From the NCBI GenBank assembly GCA_003455235.1, contig DMRT01000216.1, forward strand, positions 1-23,492: a stretch of DNA of 23,492 nt. The letters are read 5' to 3'. Numbering within the stretch: the first letter of the stretch is position 1; each line of letters begins with the position of its first letter. The notes beneath the pieces are model-generated. The model did not search any database. It saw only the letters and a list, made by a program, of their open reading frames with translations, and was not told the origin of the DNA. The stretch is from Chitinophagaceae bacterium (GTDB lineage Bacteria > Bacteroidota > Bacteroidia > Chitinophagales > Chitinophagaceae). The position numbers and the translations under genes are program-made. Positions 1 to 7,499 of this stretch are shown here, piece by piece.

Positions 1-317
1 AAAGAATTGAAAGGCTGGTAAAAAATAAAAAAATGACCAAAGCCGGCCGGCAGAAAATTGAGCTGGCAAAAAAGAACGGTGCCTGGTCATCGCTTGATAA
101 AGTGGAAGCTCTTGAAATGCCGGTTGATTTAAAAAAGGGTTTTTCAAAAAACAAAACGGGATTAAAGAATTTCGAATTATTTCCCCCCAGCACTAAAAAA
201 CAGATATATTACTGGATCGAAAGCGCCAGGACACGTGTAACCCGGCAAAAAAGAATAACAGAAACCATTACATTGGCTGAACAGAACATCCGGGCAAACC
301 AATGGAAGCCTGTATAA
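1..317 (+). CDS. YdeI/OmpD-associated family protein, C-terminal part (5' truncated by window edge)
   Basis: The reading frame is open from base 3 with no stop before the window edge, so the ATG at 33 is probably internal and the gene starts to the left. About 104 residues are visible. The C-terminal part carries a pattern typical of the bacteriocin-protection YdeI/OmpD-associated family: FPPSTKKQ, a YYWIESA helix, then a basic segment with RVTRQKRI. The biochemical role of this family is poorly defined, and its Bacteroidota members are usually small soluble proteins. The TAA stop is one base before the ATG of the next gene, so the two are likely cotranscribed. The family call rests on this C-terminal segment alone. 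Confidence 0.72.
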   Translation, partial: RIERLVKNKKMTKAGRQKIELAKKNGAWSSLDKVEALEMPVDLKKGFSKNKTGLKNFELFPPSTKKQIYYWIESARTRVTRQKRITETITLAEQNIRANQWKPV

Positions 318-318
318 T

Positions 319-930
319 ATGACCCGTACGGTATTTTTTTTACTCCTGCTGCTCCTTTTTGTTGTTGCCGGCTGCGCCGTAAGCAACAATCCCCAGCGTT
401 CGGAACTGAAGAAACTGCAGAAAGGAATTATCAAAGACGACAGCAGCTACATATATCACCTCCCGTATGAACCCGGTAAAACCCACTTGCTGGTACAGGG
501 ATATTTCAGTCATTATACGCACAGGAACCGGGCGGCACTTGATTTTAAAATGAAGCGGGGAACAAAAGTCTGCGCCGTAAGAGATGGGGTGGTGATCCGT
601 GTAAAAGAAGATGGAAAAAAGGGGGGCGGAAATATCAAGTACCGCCCCTATGGAAATTTAATCGTGATACAGCACGACGACAATACCCGGTCCGGCTACT
701 GGCATTTAAAATACAACGGCGTACTGGTGAATGTAGGCGATACGGTTAAACAGGGGCAGGTGGTAGGCCTGAGCGGAAAAACAGGTTATACGTATTTCCC
801 CCATTTGCATTTCATTGTATGGAAGTCTGACGGCAGGGGTCAATGGACCCAGGTGGGAACCCGTTTTCAAACCAACAAAGGAATACGTTACCTTCGGCCA
901 TTCCGGTTTTACCGGAATACGGATCAATGA
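319..930 (+). CDS. M23 family metallopeptidase, lipoprotein
   Basis: This 203-residue protein has a lipoprotein signal: a hydrophobic stretch at residues 4-17 ending in lipobox VAGC, with Cys19 to be lipidated. The rest is an M23 (LytM/peptidase-M23) domain. The zinc ligands can be placed as His68 and Asp75 (HRNRAALD) and His164 of the HLH motif at 162-164, with His129 in GYWHL as the further conserved histidine. All expected catalytic positions are present, so an active peptidoglycan endopeptidase at the periplasmic face of a membrane is likely. The TGA stop shares bases with the ATG of pnuC (ATGA), suggesting translational coupling. The exact peptide bond cut cannot be read from sequence. 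Confidence 0.9.
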   Translation: MTRTVFFLLLLLLFVVAGCAVSNNPQRSELKKLQKGIIKDDSSYIYHLPYEPGKTHLLVQGYFSHYTHRNRAALDFKMKRGTKVCAVRDGVVIRVKEDGKKGGGNIKYRPYGNLIVIQHDDNTRSGYWHLKYNGVLVNVGDTVKQGQVVGLSGKTGYTYFPHLHFIVWKSDGRGQWTQVGTRFQTNKGIRYLRPFRFYRNTDQ

Positions 931-1592
931 GTTTAGCAGACATCTATCAGCAATTTGTTTCGGATATGCAGCATACCACCTGGTATGAGTATGCAGCTGT
1001 ATTTGCCGGCATCGCCAGCGTATGGTATTCCCGGGCAGAAAACATTTTGGTTTACCCTGTGGGGCTGATCAACACCATCATCTACATCTTCATCAGCATC
1101 AAAGGGCATTTACTCGGCGAAGCAACGGTGAATCTTTACTATACCGTTATGAGCATTATTGGATGGTATATGTGGCTGAAAAAAGATGCCCGGCAGGAAA
1201 CCGTTCTTCATATCACAAAATCATCATCAAAAGAATGGATGCAGCAGGCGGCGTTCTTTCTTTTCTTTTATGCGGGCATTTTCCTGGCGCTTACGTACCT
1301 GAAAAAAAGTTTTGCCGAAGGCGCCATTCCCTGGGCCGATGCTTTCGCCTCTGCCACCGCCTTCACCGGCATGTGGCTCATGACAAAAAAGAAAGTGGAG
1401 AGCTGGTATTGGTGGATCGCCACCAACATCGCTTCCGTCCCTTTGTATTTTGTGAAGCACTATGTGTTCACCAGTGTGTATTATGTGGTATTGCTGATCA
1501 TGGCAATAGCCGGTTTAACAGAATGGATAAAAAAATCAAAACAAACAACACATGAGTTACTGCAGGGCCATCAACAACATGAAAGACGCTGA
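927..1592 (+). CDS. pnuC: Nicotinamide riboside transporter PnuC
   Basis: This 221-residue integral membrane protein takes up nicotinamide riboside, which is then trapped by phosphorylation. The chosen start is the ATG at 927, which overlaps the upstream TGA. An in-frame ATG at 843 lies inside the peptidase gene and would add 28 polar residues, so it is rejected. PnuC hallmarks include the early WYSRAENILVYPVGLIN segment (about residues 33-50), the YYTVMSIIGWYMWLKK helix, and a final helix ending in TEWIKK. About seven hydrophobic segments are visible. A matching ribosylnicotinamide kinase lies two genes downstream in the same run, which supports nicotinamide riboside rather than thiamine or riboflavin as substrate. 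The 3' end overlaps tag by 41 bases. Confidence 0.92.
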   Translation: MSLADIYQQFVSDMQHTTWYEYAAVFAGIASVWYSRAENILVYPVGLINTIIYIFISIKGHLLGEATVNLYYTVMSIIGWYMWLKKDARQETVLHITKSSSKEWMQQAAFFLFFYAGIFLALTYLKKSFAEGAIPWADAFASATAFTGMWLMTKKKVESWYWWIATNIASVPLYFVKHYVFTSVYYVVLLIMAIAGLTEWIKKSKQTTHELLQGHQQHERR

Positions 1593-2100
1593 ACGGAACG
1601 TTCACAAGATTTACCACGATACCCAGTACGGCTTTCCCATTAACGACGACAATGAATTGTTCTGCCGGCTCATCCTGGAGATCAACCAGGCCGGCCTCAG
1701 CTGGACCACCATTCTCAACAAGCAGGAGAGCTTCCGGAAAGCCTATCATAATTTTGATATTAAAAAGGTAGCCGGTTATAAAGCAAAAGATGTTCAGCGG
1801 TTACTGAACGATGCCGGCGTGATCCGCAACCGGTTGAAAGTAAATGCGGCCATCGAAAATGCCAAAACCGTCCTGGCGCTGCAGAAAGAGTTTGGCTCGT
1901 TCCAGAAATGGCTGGCGCACCAGCACCCGAAGAGCCGGGAAGAATGGACAAAGCTGTTCAAAAAAACCTTCCGCTTTACCGGTGGTGAAATTGTGAATGA
2001 GTTTTTAGTAAGTACCGGGTATTTGCCCGGCGCCCACGATGAAAGCTGCCCCGTTCATAAAAAAGTATTAAAATCAAAACCAAAATGGAATGAGAAATAG
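1552..2100 (+). CDS. tag: DNA-3-methyladenine glycosylase I (Tag)
   Basis: This 182-residue protein excises 3-methyladenine from alkylated DNA, the first step of base excision repair. Tag-specific signatures are Cys4, YHD at residues 21-23, LEINQAGLSW (catalytic-site Glu43 and Trp51), and the C-terminal pair His162/Cys166 that completes the zinc site with Cys4 and His22. The start at 1552 is preferred over the ATG at 1579, because only the longer form keeps zinc ligand Cys4, even though it overlaps pnuC by 41 bases. The stop overlaps the start of the small membrane gene. A repair enzyme in a nicotinamide riboside salvage run is a slightly odd placement. Length is close to the family's usual ~187. 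Confidence 0.93.
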   Translation: MSYCRAINNMKDAERNVHKIYHDTQYGFPINDDNELFCRLILEINQAGLSWTTILNKQESFRKAYHNFDIKKVAGYKAKDVQRLLNDAGVIRNRLKVNAAIENAKTVLALQKEFGSFQKWLAHQHPKSREEWTKLFKKTFRFTGGEIVNEFLVSTGYLPGAHDESCPVHKKVLKSKPKWNEK

Positions 2101-2269
2101 GCTGACCTGGCTGATCATAAAGGGCGTGCTGATCCTGCTGTTCACGCTGGTAATCTTCATAATGCCCACAGAAGACACCTTCCGCAAATGGATGCGCTTT
2201 GCCATGCTTACGGTTTTTGTGCTCAGCTTCCTGATCGACCTCAATGATTACAGAAAAAAAGACTCGTGA
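2090..2269 (+). CDS. Small two-helix membrane protein, unknown function
   Basis: A 59-residue frame runs from ATG 2090, overlapping the end of tag, to TGA 2267-2269, overlapping the GTG start of the kinase gene. It has two hydrophobic segments, about residues 7-25 (WLIIKGVLILLFTLVIFIM) and 37-51 (FAMLTVFVLSFLI), joined by a short polar loop (PTEDTFRKWMR), plus a charged DYRKKDS tail. It exactly fills a gap in a run where every other junction overlaps or nearly touches, which is the main argument that it is a real gene. I recognise no family. It could be an accessory subunit for PnuC or an unrelated small membrane protein; nothing in the sequence decides this. Confidence 0.7.
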   Translation: MRNRLTWLIIKGVLILLFTLVIFIMPTEDTFRKWMRFAMLTVFVLSFLIDLNDYRKKDS

Positions 2270-2802
2270 AAAAAATCGTCGTTATAGGGCCCGAATCAAC
2301 CGGGAAAAGTTTTTTATGCGAACAGCTTGCCAGCCATTACAACAGTGTTTGGGTAAAAGAATATGCCAGGGAATATCTCCTCACAAACGGAAAGAAATAC
2401 CATTTTGATACTTTATTAGACATTGCAAAAGGGCAAATCGCTTCCGAAGAAGCTGCCCTGAGGAACTTCAAAACACAAACATCAAACGTCAAACCCGTAT
2501 TTATAGACACGAACATGTATGTAATGAAGATTTGGTGTGAATTCGTTTTTTATAAAACCCACCGCTGGATACTGGACCGCATTGCCGAAAGAAAATACGA
2601 CCTCTACCTGCTGTGCGGCACCGATCTTCCCTGGGTTAAGGATGAGCTGCGGGAACATCCCGACCCGGCAGCAAGAGAAATCCTGTATAAGATGTATAAA
2701 GATGCGATGATAAACCAGCCTGTTCCCTGGGTGGAAATATGCGGCGGTTATGACGAGCGACTGCAGAAAGCCATTGCGGCAGTGGATTCACTTACCGGAT
2801 GA
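2266..2802 (+). CDS. NadR-type ribosylnicotinamide kinase (stand-alone AAA/P-loop kinase)
   Basis: This 178-residue P-loop kinase is predicted to phosphorylate nicotinamide riboside to NMN using ATP. Visible features are the Walker A GPESTGKS at 8-15, a VFIDTN strand at 78-83 (candidate Walker B Asp81), and the family segment LCGTDLPWVKDELREHP around 116-132, which matches the C-terminal kinase domain of NadR. The regulatory helix-turn-helix and NMN adenylyltransferase domains of enterobacterial NadR are absent, so NMN must be adenylylated by another enzyme. The start is GTG at 2266, overlapping the TGA of the 59-residue gene (GTGA). The 3' end overlaps the convergent transglycosylase gene by 11 bases. 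Together with pnuC it makes an import-and-trap pair. Confidence 0.85.
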   Translation: MKKIVVIGPESTGKSFLCEQLASHYNSVWVKEYAREYLLTNGKKYHFDTLLDIAKGQIASEEAALRNFKTQTSNVKPVFIDTNMYVMKIWCEFVFYKTHRWILDRIAERKYDLYLLCGTDLPWVKDELREHPDPAAREILYKMYKDAMINQPVPWVEICGGYDERLQKAIAAVDSLTG

Positions 2803-3673
2803 TGGCCTGCACGTCTTCGTCGCCCGACAGGTTACTCATCTGCCGCATGATGACAGCATAGCGGGCCGCTACGTACTTACTCAAAGGCTTTACAGTATAT
2901 AATTTGGGATTGGGCAGGCTGGCAGCTATCTGTGCGGCTTCTGCCATGGTAAGGTCCCTGGCGTCTTTATTAAAATAACTGCGGGCGGCGGCCTGCACGC
3001 CAAATATACCCCGGCCCATTTCCGCAATATTCAGGTAGCGTTCCAGGATAATTTTTTTAGACCAGCCCGTTTCAATGGTAAAGGTGAAAAACATTTCCAG
3101 GCCTTTCCGGAATTTGCTTCTTCCCTGCCACAGAAAGATGTTCTTGGCGGTCTGCTGACTGATGGTGCTGGCCCCTCTTGGTTTATTCGGATGGCGTTTA
3201 TTGTATTTAATCGCCTTTTTGATTGCTTTCAGGTCAAATCCATCATGATCGGGAAACAACTGATCTTCACTGGCAATTACCGCCAGTTTAATATTCGGCC
3301 CCATGTCATCAAGCGGAATATAATCACGGGATAAACCATTTCCCTGCAACAGGCTCCCTGCCTGTGTAAGGGTGATGGGAGGGTTGAAGACAAACCCCGC
3401 GAGGAAGTAAATAAATGCCAGGATGTATGCCGTAAACAAAACATTCCATACCCATGCTGTTATTCGTTTGATCCTTTCAATCTTACGTAGCCAGAAAAAA
3501 TAGGCGAGCAGTATAACAGCAACAACTGCCAGCAGCAGCAGCAGGTTTTGTTTGCTGTCCTTGATTTCAATGGCCTCTGAAAAATTCCCGAAAACAAAAA
3601 AGAGAAACCAGCTTAGGTGTATGATCAGAATAACGAGGAAGATTTTTTTGATCCACGACCAGGTTTGTTTCAT
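2792..3673 (-). CDS. mtgA: Monofunctional peptidoglycan glycosyltransferase (GT51)
   Basis: This 293-residue enzyme polymerises lipid II into glycan strands on the outer face of the inner membrane. GT51 motifs appear in order: EDQLFPDHDGFD (136-147, catalytic Glu136), RGASTISQQTAKN (167-179), and IETGWSKKIILERYLN (about 200-215, second Glu202). There is no transpeptidase domain, so it is monofunctional. Unusually, about 100 residues precede the GT51 core and contain three hydrophobic segments (about 9-28, 44-62, 73-95), where the enterobacterial enzyme has one. It converges on and overlaps the kinase gene by 11 bases. It lies 29 bases downstream of the unknown exported-protein gene, with no promoter box seen in the gap, so cotranscription is likely. 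Confidence 0.92.
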   Translation of the reverse strand: MKQTWSWIKKIFLVILIIHLSWFLFFVFGNFSEAIEIKDSKQNLLLLLAVVAVILLAYFFWLRKIERIKRITAWVWNVLFTAYILAFIYFLAGFVFNPPITLTQAGSLLQGNGLSRDYIPLDDMGPNIKLAVIASEDQLFPDHDGFDLKAIKKAIKYNKRHPNKPRGASTISQQTAKNIFLWQGRSKFRKGLEMFFTFTIETGWSKKIILERYLNIAEMGRGIFGVQAAARSYFNKDARDLTMAEAAQIAASLPNPKLYTVKPLSKYVAARYAVIMRQMSNLSGDEDVQAIIR

Positions 3674-3702
3674 TGCCGGCTGATTGGTTTACTGCAATAT
3701 TA

Positions 3703-4266
3703 CTATTCTGTTTTTGTATTGCTCATGTTCATGTAAACCAGCTGGTATTTTTTTCCGATGACCATGGCACCACCGTTCTTTTTTCCCTTTGCCCAGAAAT
3801 AGCCAAGTGTTCCCAGTCCGGCCGAAGCCAGTAAAAGCGGGGCGCTGAATTTACTCCTGTCTGCGAGGTACACCACGCCGCTTGCCACCGTAAGCACAAT
3901 GCCGCCGCCCAGCAGGGCAGCCCCGCTTCCGCGGTTGTTGAAGTTGGTCTTTGCCTTTCGCCCGATGGCGAGTATGTTATTGTAATGATATTTATAGTGA
4001 TAACTGCCGATGGTATCAATGATGTATGCACCAAAAGTTGTCAGCGCATATCGTGTAATAAATTCCTGCAGGTAAAGGGTATCATCTTTAATCCCGTTAA
4101 TCAGCACATCGTTCAGGTAAGAACCGCTTTTTGCTGTAAAGGAGATATGACTGCCGCTGTAATAGGTCTGCAGGGTTCTGTCTTTCTTTTTCAGAATAAT
4201 AAAATCGGCGTTTTGTGAAAAGGCAGCAGCAGGAAATAACAGCAGGATTGACAGCAGAAATTTCAT
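3703..4266 (-). CDS. Exported or membrane protein of unknown function
   Basis: I do not recognise this 187-residue protein. It begins with a clear Sec signal peptide (MKFLLSILLLFPAAAFSQ, cleavage near residue 18). A mixed beta-rich central part of about 100 residues follows. Two adjacent glycine/alanine-rich hydrophobic segments come next, about 114-134 (GSGAALLGGGIVLTVASGVVYL) and 141-158, separated by ADRSK, and then a short polar tail. This resembles the many Bacteroidota exported proteins with a C-terminal membrane hairpin, but no function can be stated. It is the first gene before mtgA (29-base gap), so an envelope role is possible but only inferred. Confidence 0.75.
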   Translation of the reverse strand: MKFLLSILLLFPAAAFSQNADFIILKKKDRTLQTYYSGSHISFTAKSGSYLNDVLINGIKDDTLYLQEFITRYALTTFGAYIIDTIGSYHYKYHYNNILAIGRKAKTNFNNRGSGAALLGGGIVLTVASGVVYLADRSKFSAPLLLASAGLGTLGYFWAKGKKNGGAMVIGKKYQLVYMNMSNTKTE

Positions 4267-4270
4267 GCCG

Positions 4271-4277
4271 CAAAATA
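4271..4277 (-). promoter_or_regulatory. Imperfect -7 box 4 nt upstream of the 4266 start
   Basis: On the minus strand TATTTTG is followed by four bases and then the ATG at 4266. It is one base short of the Bacteroidota TAnnTTTG consensus, so it is a weak example of the pattern seen before several other genes here. No -33 element is evident. Confidence 0.35.
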
Positions 4278-4311
4278 AACAGGCAGAATTTTTACTTCCT
4301 AACGAAGCTTG

Positions 4312-4974
4312 TTAATCTTTTACCAATGTATAGATGATACCGGCCAGGATGACCAGTCCGAATACGAGGTACAGGATACCCGAAATGCGGTTGATGAGTA
4401 AAATCACCCGGTCGCTCAGTTTTTTACCGATATATCCCGCTCCCATCACCTTTCCCACATCGGCCAGGATGGTAATGGCCAGGCAGGTGGAGAAGATAAT
4501 GATGCGGTCGTGCAGTGAATACACCGAAGCAAGGGATGCGGCCATTAATACCCAAAAGGAGATCACGGCTGGGTTGAGGGTGTTGATGATGAACCCGGAG
4601 CTGAAGATGGCAAAATAGTTGGTTTTCTTTTTACCGGTCGGGGTGATCTCGTCGCCGGCTATTTCGGTGGGTTCCTGCAAGCGCCGGGGTTCAATTTTTT
4701 TCAGGAAAGCAAAATAAATCCCCATTCCGATAAGAAAAAAACAGCCGGCAATGCCGATCGGTATCTTGAAATCGAGCAGCACTTTAATGGCTTCGCTGAA
4801 ACCATTACTGAGCACCACCCAGATGATGTCGCTGAGCCATACACCGGCAATAAAACTGAATCCCCCGCGGCGGCCATGATTGATGCTTTGCTTGATGGTG
4901 GTGAATATAACCGGGCCTACTGAGAATATCAGCAACAACCCGATGGCAAGGCCTTTTAGAATCACATCAACCAT
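4312..4974 (-). CDS. LysE/RhtB-family amino-acid exporter
   Basis: This 220-residue protein has about six transmembrane helices. The N-terminal signature of the LysE/RhtB translocator superfamily is visible: a hydrophobic helix ending in SVGPVIFTTIKQS (about 18-30), then HGRRGGFSFIAGVWLSD. A charged cytoplasmic loop around residues 92-117 (KKIEPRRLQEPTE... GKKKTN) separates the two halves, and the second half has INTLNPAVISFW. Members export amino acids or related small molecules, but substrate specificity cannot be read from sequence. The next gene downstream on this strand begins 45 bases away. A -7-like box lies 4 nt before the ATG. Confidence 0.88.
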   Translation of the reverse strand: MVDVILKGLAIGLLLIFSVGPVIFTTIKQSINHGRRGGFSFIAGVWLSDIIWVVLSNGFSEAIKVLLDFKIPIGIAGCFFLIGMGIYFAFLKKIEPRRLQEPTEIAGDEITPTGKKKTNYFAIFSSGFIINTLNPAVISFWVLMAASLASVYSLHDRIIIFSTCLAITILADVGKVMGAGYIGKKLSDRVILLINRISGILYLVFGLVILAGIIYTLVKD

Positions 4975-4978
4975 GGGT

Positions 4979-4986
4979 TAAATGTA
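4979..4986 (-). promoter_or_regulatory. -7 box (TACATTTA) 4 nt before the LysE-family start
   Basis: The minus-strand TACATTTA matches TAnnTTTG except for the last base and lies exactly four bases before ATG 4974. The predicted transcript would start at or within a base or two of the start codon. The rest of the 161-base divergent gap (4975-5135) shows no further recognisable element. Confidence 0.45.
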
Positions 4987-5135
4987 AGAAGGATTCTTAT
5001 TATAAATCATTTAACATTTGAAACAAAATCGCTGTGGCCATTTCCCGTTTGGATTAAAAACACACTACATGAATACATGGCTACTTAATTACCTCAACGC
5101 TGCTTTCATTACAGTACACTCAAAAAGCAATTCAC

Positions 5136-5882
5136 TTGAAAGCAAACAAAAAAACCACAGCCATTGTATTCTTCCTGTTCTGCATCAGCGGTACCAGCCA
5201 TGCCCAGTTTTACAAAGACATGAGCATCGGGCTCAATGGCGGACTCTATGTATACCAGGGTGATCTTACGCCCGATCCGCTGGGTTCGTTTAAAACCATC
5301 AAACCCGGAATTTCGCTTTTTGTAAAAAAGCCGATCAACTATTTCCTGGCGGCCCGGCTGCACATGAGCTTTGCCAGCCTGCAGGGAAACGACAGCCGTT
5401 ATACCAAACCCGAATACTGGCAGCAGCGCAATTTTTATTTCTTCAGCCCCCTCGCTGAATTTTCGGGGCAACTGGTATGGAATATCCGGGGAAGAAATTA
5501 TGATGATTATGGAATACAGCCCTATGTATTTACCGGTACCGGTGTTTCGTTTGTTCGAACCCAAAAAGATTACAGCCGGATGAACACGGCTTACTTTGGC
5601 GAATCGTCGGATATTTATGCCGGGCTTGCGGCCGATGAAGCACATGGAACTTCCCCTGCTTTATTATCGGTTCCCGTAGGCGTGGGTGCCGAGTATCCCA
5701 TATCGGAGCGGCTTTCGGTAAACATCGAAACCTCGTACCGTTTTATTTTCACCGATTACCTGGACGGGTTCAGCCAGTCGGCCAATCCCAAACTGAAAGA
5801 CCATTACCACAGCACGTCGCTGGGCATTATCTATAAATTCGGCGTAAAGAAAAAGGGCATCGGATGCCCCTCAGTAAATTGA
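5136..5882 (+). CDS. Outer-membrane beta-barrel protein (DUF6089-like)
   Basis: This 248-residue exported protein starts at TTG 5136. No in-frame ATG exists between the upstream stop at 5070-5072 and the signal peptide, so a TTG start (MKANKKTTAIVFFLFCISGTSHA, cleavage before QFYK) is the only reading that keeps the signal. The mature part alternates short amphipathic strands and turns. It includes GLNGGLYVYQGDLTP, a PYVFTGTGVSF strand, a YPISERLSVNIETSYRF strand, and a near-terminal STSLGIIYKFGVKKK strand. These recall the DUF6089 type of small 8-stranded barrel in Bacteroidota, but the family assignment is tentative. The last codons after KFGVKKK encode a terminator hairpin used by the opposing gene. 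The role is unknown. Confidence 0.8.
   Translation: MKANKKTTAIVFFLFCISGTSHAQFYKDMSIGLNGGLYVYQGDLTPDPLGSFKTIKPGISLFVKKPINYFLAARLHMSFASLQGNDSRYTKPEYWQQRNFYFFSPLAEFSGQLVWNIRGRNYDDYGIQPYVFTGTGVSFVRTQKDYSRMNTAYFGESSDIYAGLAADEAHGTSPALLSVPVGVGAEYPISERLSVNIETSYRFIFTDYLDGFSQSANPKLKDHYHSTSLGIIYKFGVKKKGIGCPSVN
5846..5869 (-). terminator. Intrinsic terminator of the GH3 gene, inside the 3' end of the barrel gene
   Basis: On the minus strand GGGCAT-CCG-ATGCCC forms a perfect 6-bp stem with a 3-base loop, followed directly by TTTTTCTTT. It lies about 40 bases past the GH3 stop codon. On the plus strand the same bases encode the C-terminal residues KKKGIGC of the barrel protein and have no downstream T-run, so the terminator is one-directional. 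Confidence 0.75.
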
Positions 5883-5909
5883 TATCGTATGAAACAATGG
5901 AAAGAAAAA

Positions 5910-7445
5910 CTATGCCAGGCCCTGCCCCTGCAGGAACTGCTGCCAGTCTTCAAGCATTTTCCCTTTAAGCACCCGTGGAAACTTGTGCTGGCCCCCCACT
6001 TTTCCCCGGGCTTCCATAAAGTCGAGAAAGGTTTTTTCGGGAAGCACGGTCACCAGCACGTCTTTTAATGCATGGCGCCGTTCCACTTCGTAGTCGTCAT
6101 TCAGTTCCTTCAGTTTTGAATCGATGCGGCTGCGCAGGTCGGCGGCATCAGCCTTATCGTCGGTAGCCACATACCATTGGTGGGCAAAGAAATTGCCATA
6201 GGGCACACCGGCTACAGTAAATTCGGGGATGAATATATTCAGTTCGTCGCTCACCATCTCTATGGCCTTGTTCATATTATCAACGCTCAGGTGCTCGCCC
6301 ACCAGGCTTAAGAAATGTTTGGTGCGGCCGGTGATAACGATTTCGCTGCGTTCCCTGTCTACCAGCTTCACTGTATCACCGATGGCATAGCGCCAGGCGC
6401 CGGCATTGGTGCTGATGAGGATGGCATAATCTTTATTCTCTTCAATTTCGTGAATCATGTATGCTTCCGGCTCCTCCACCATGTTTCCTTCGCTGTCGAA
6501 ATTTGTATCATCGAACGGAACAAATTCAAAAAACATGTTGTTGTTGAGGGCGAGGTGCATGCCATGAGCGCCCTGCCTGTTCTGGTATGCCAGGAATCCT
6601 TCGCTGGCCAGGTAGGTTTCAATATAGGTGATGGGCTTGCCGAGTAATTTTTCAAATCCTTTTTTATAGGGCTCCAGCGCCACCCCGCCGTGAACATAAA
6701 ACGCCAGGTTGGGCCACATTTCATGGATGTTCTTCAGGTTGTACTTTTCAATGATCTTTTCCATACACAGTTGCAGCCAGGCGGGCACACCCACAATAAA
6801 CCCGATGTCCCAGTTGGGGGCATTGTTCACCACCTCTTCCAGCTTGGTGGCCCAGTCTTTTACTTTGGCAATCTTCTTTCCGGGTTTATACAAACCCAGG
6901 CCCTGGAACCAGAACGGAATGTTCTTTTGCTGGATGCCACTCAGGTCGCCCGCAAAATAAGTGGGTCCTTTCTGCAACTGGGTGCTTCCGCCCAGTATCA
7001 GCCATCCTTTACCCACGGCGCTTTTGGGTACGTTCTCGTACTTGGTAAGGCTCAGCAACTGCTTAAAGCTGGTGATGGTATTGCTGCGGATCAGGTCTTT
7101 GGTAATGGGGATGTATTTACTGGTGGCATCGCTGGTGCCGCTGCTGAGGGCAAAGTATTTGATCACCCCCGGCCAGCACACATCAGGTATGCCATCCTTG
7201 GCCTTGTACCACCACTGATCATATATCTTATTATAATCACAGGCAGGTACCATCTGTTGGAATTTTTTCCCGGGATGATTGCTGAGCAGGATATCATCAA
7301 AACGGTAACGCTGTCCAAACTCGGTAAACCGTGCCTTGCGGAGTAATTTTTTCAGCACTTTTATCTGCTGCCGCCGGGGATCGCTGATAGGAATATTAAG
7401 CGCCCTGGCAATCGATTTGGGAAGCTTGATGTCTATTATGGCCAT
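5910..7445 (-). CDS. GH3 auxin-responsive promoter family protein (acyl-adenylate/amido-synthetase-like)
   Basis: This 511-residue protein belongs to the GH3 family of the ANL adenylating superfamily. In plants these enzymes adenylate acids and join them to amino acids; the substrates of Bacteroidota homologues are not established. The ATP-loop motif SSGTSDATSK lies at about 101-110, with the conserved GxxxPxxWDIGF region and YLASEGFLAYQ further on, and a C-terminal domain with VTGRTKHFLSLVGEHLS. Length is typical. The start is ATG 7445. A TTG nine codons upstream is rejected because it lies within the -7 promoter box. It converges on the barrel gene with 27 bases between stops and is divergent from the S46 peptidase. 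Confidence 0.88.
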   Translation of the reverse strand: MAIIDIKLPKSIARALNIPISDPRRQQIKVLKKLLRKARFTEFGQRYRFDDILLSNHPGKKFQQMVPACDYNKIYDQWWYKAKDGIPDVCWPGVIKYFALSSGTSDATSKYIPITKDLIRSNTITSFKQLLSLTKYENVPKSAVGKGWLILGGSTQLQKGPTYFAGDLSGIQQKNIPFWFQGLGLYKPGKKIAKVKDWATKLEEVVNNAPNWDIGFIVGVPAWLQLCMEKIIEKYNLKNIHEMWPNLAFYVHGGVALEPYKKGFEKLLGKPITYIETYLASEGFLAYQNRQGAHGMHLALNNNMFFEFVPFDDTNFDSEGNMVEEPEAYMIHEIEENKDYAILISTNAGAWRYAIGDTVKLVDRERSEIVITGRTKHFLSLVGEHLSVDNMNKAIEMVSDELNIFIPEFTVAGVPYGNFFAHQWYVATDDKADAADLRSRIDSKLKELNDDYEVERRHALKDVLVTVLPEKTFLDFMEARGKVGGQHKFPRVLKGKMLEDWQQFLQGQGLA

Positions 7446-7469
7446 CGGCAGTGATAAGGTTAAAGTGAG

Positions 7470-7477
7470 CAAATATA
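7470..7477 (-). promoter_or_regulatory. -7 box (TATATTTG) for the GH3 gene
   Basis: A perfect TAnnTTTG match on the minus strand, 24 bases before ATG 7445, predicting a leader of about 18 bases. No convincing -33 TTG is seen at 17-23 bases upstream. The box overlaps the alternative TTG start, which argues for the ATG. Confidence 0.6.
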
Positions 7478-7499
7478 GTTAAAAACACCTCACTTGTTT

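Noticed and set aside
1022..1555. Second plus-strand frame of 177 codons inside pnuC
   Set aside because: Histidine/arginine-rich out-of-frame reading; PnuC is clearly the coding frame.
6690..7346. Plus-strand open frame of 218 codons opposite the GH3 gene
   Set aside because: Antisense shadow of a well-supported GH3 protein with intact motifs; its translation shows no domain.
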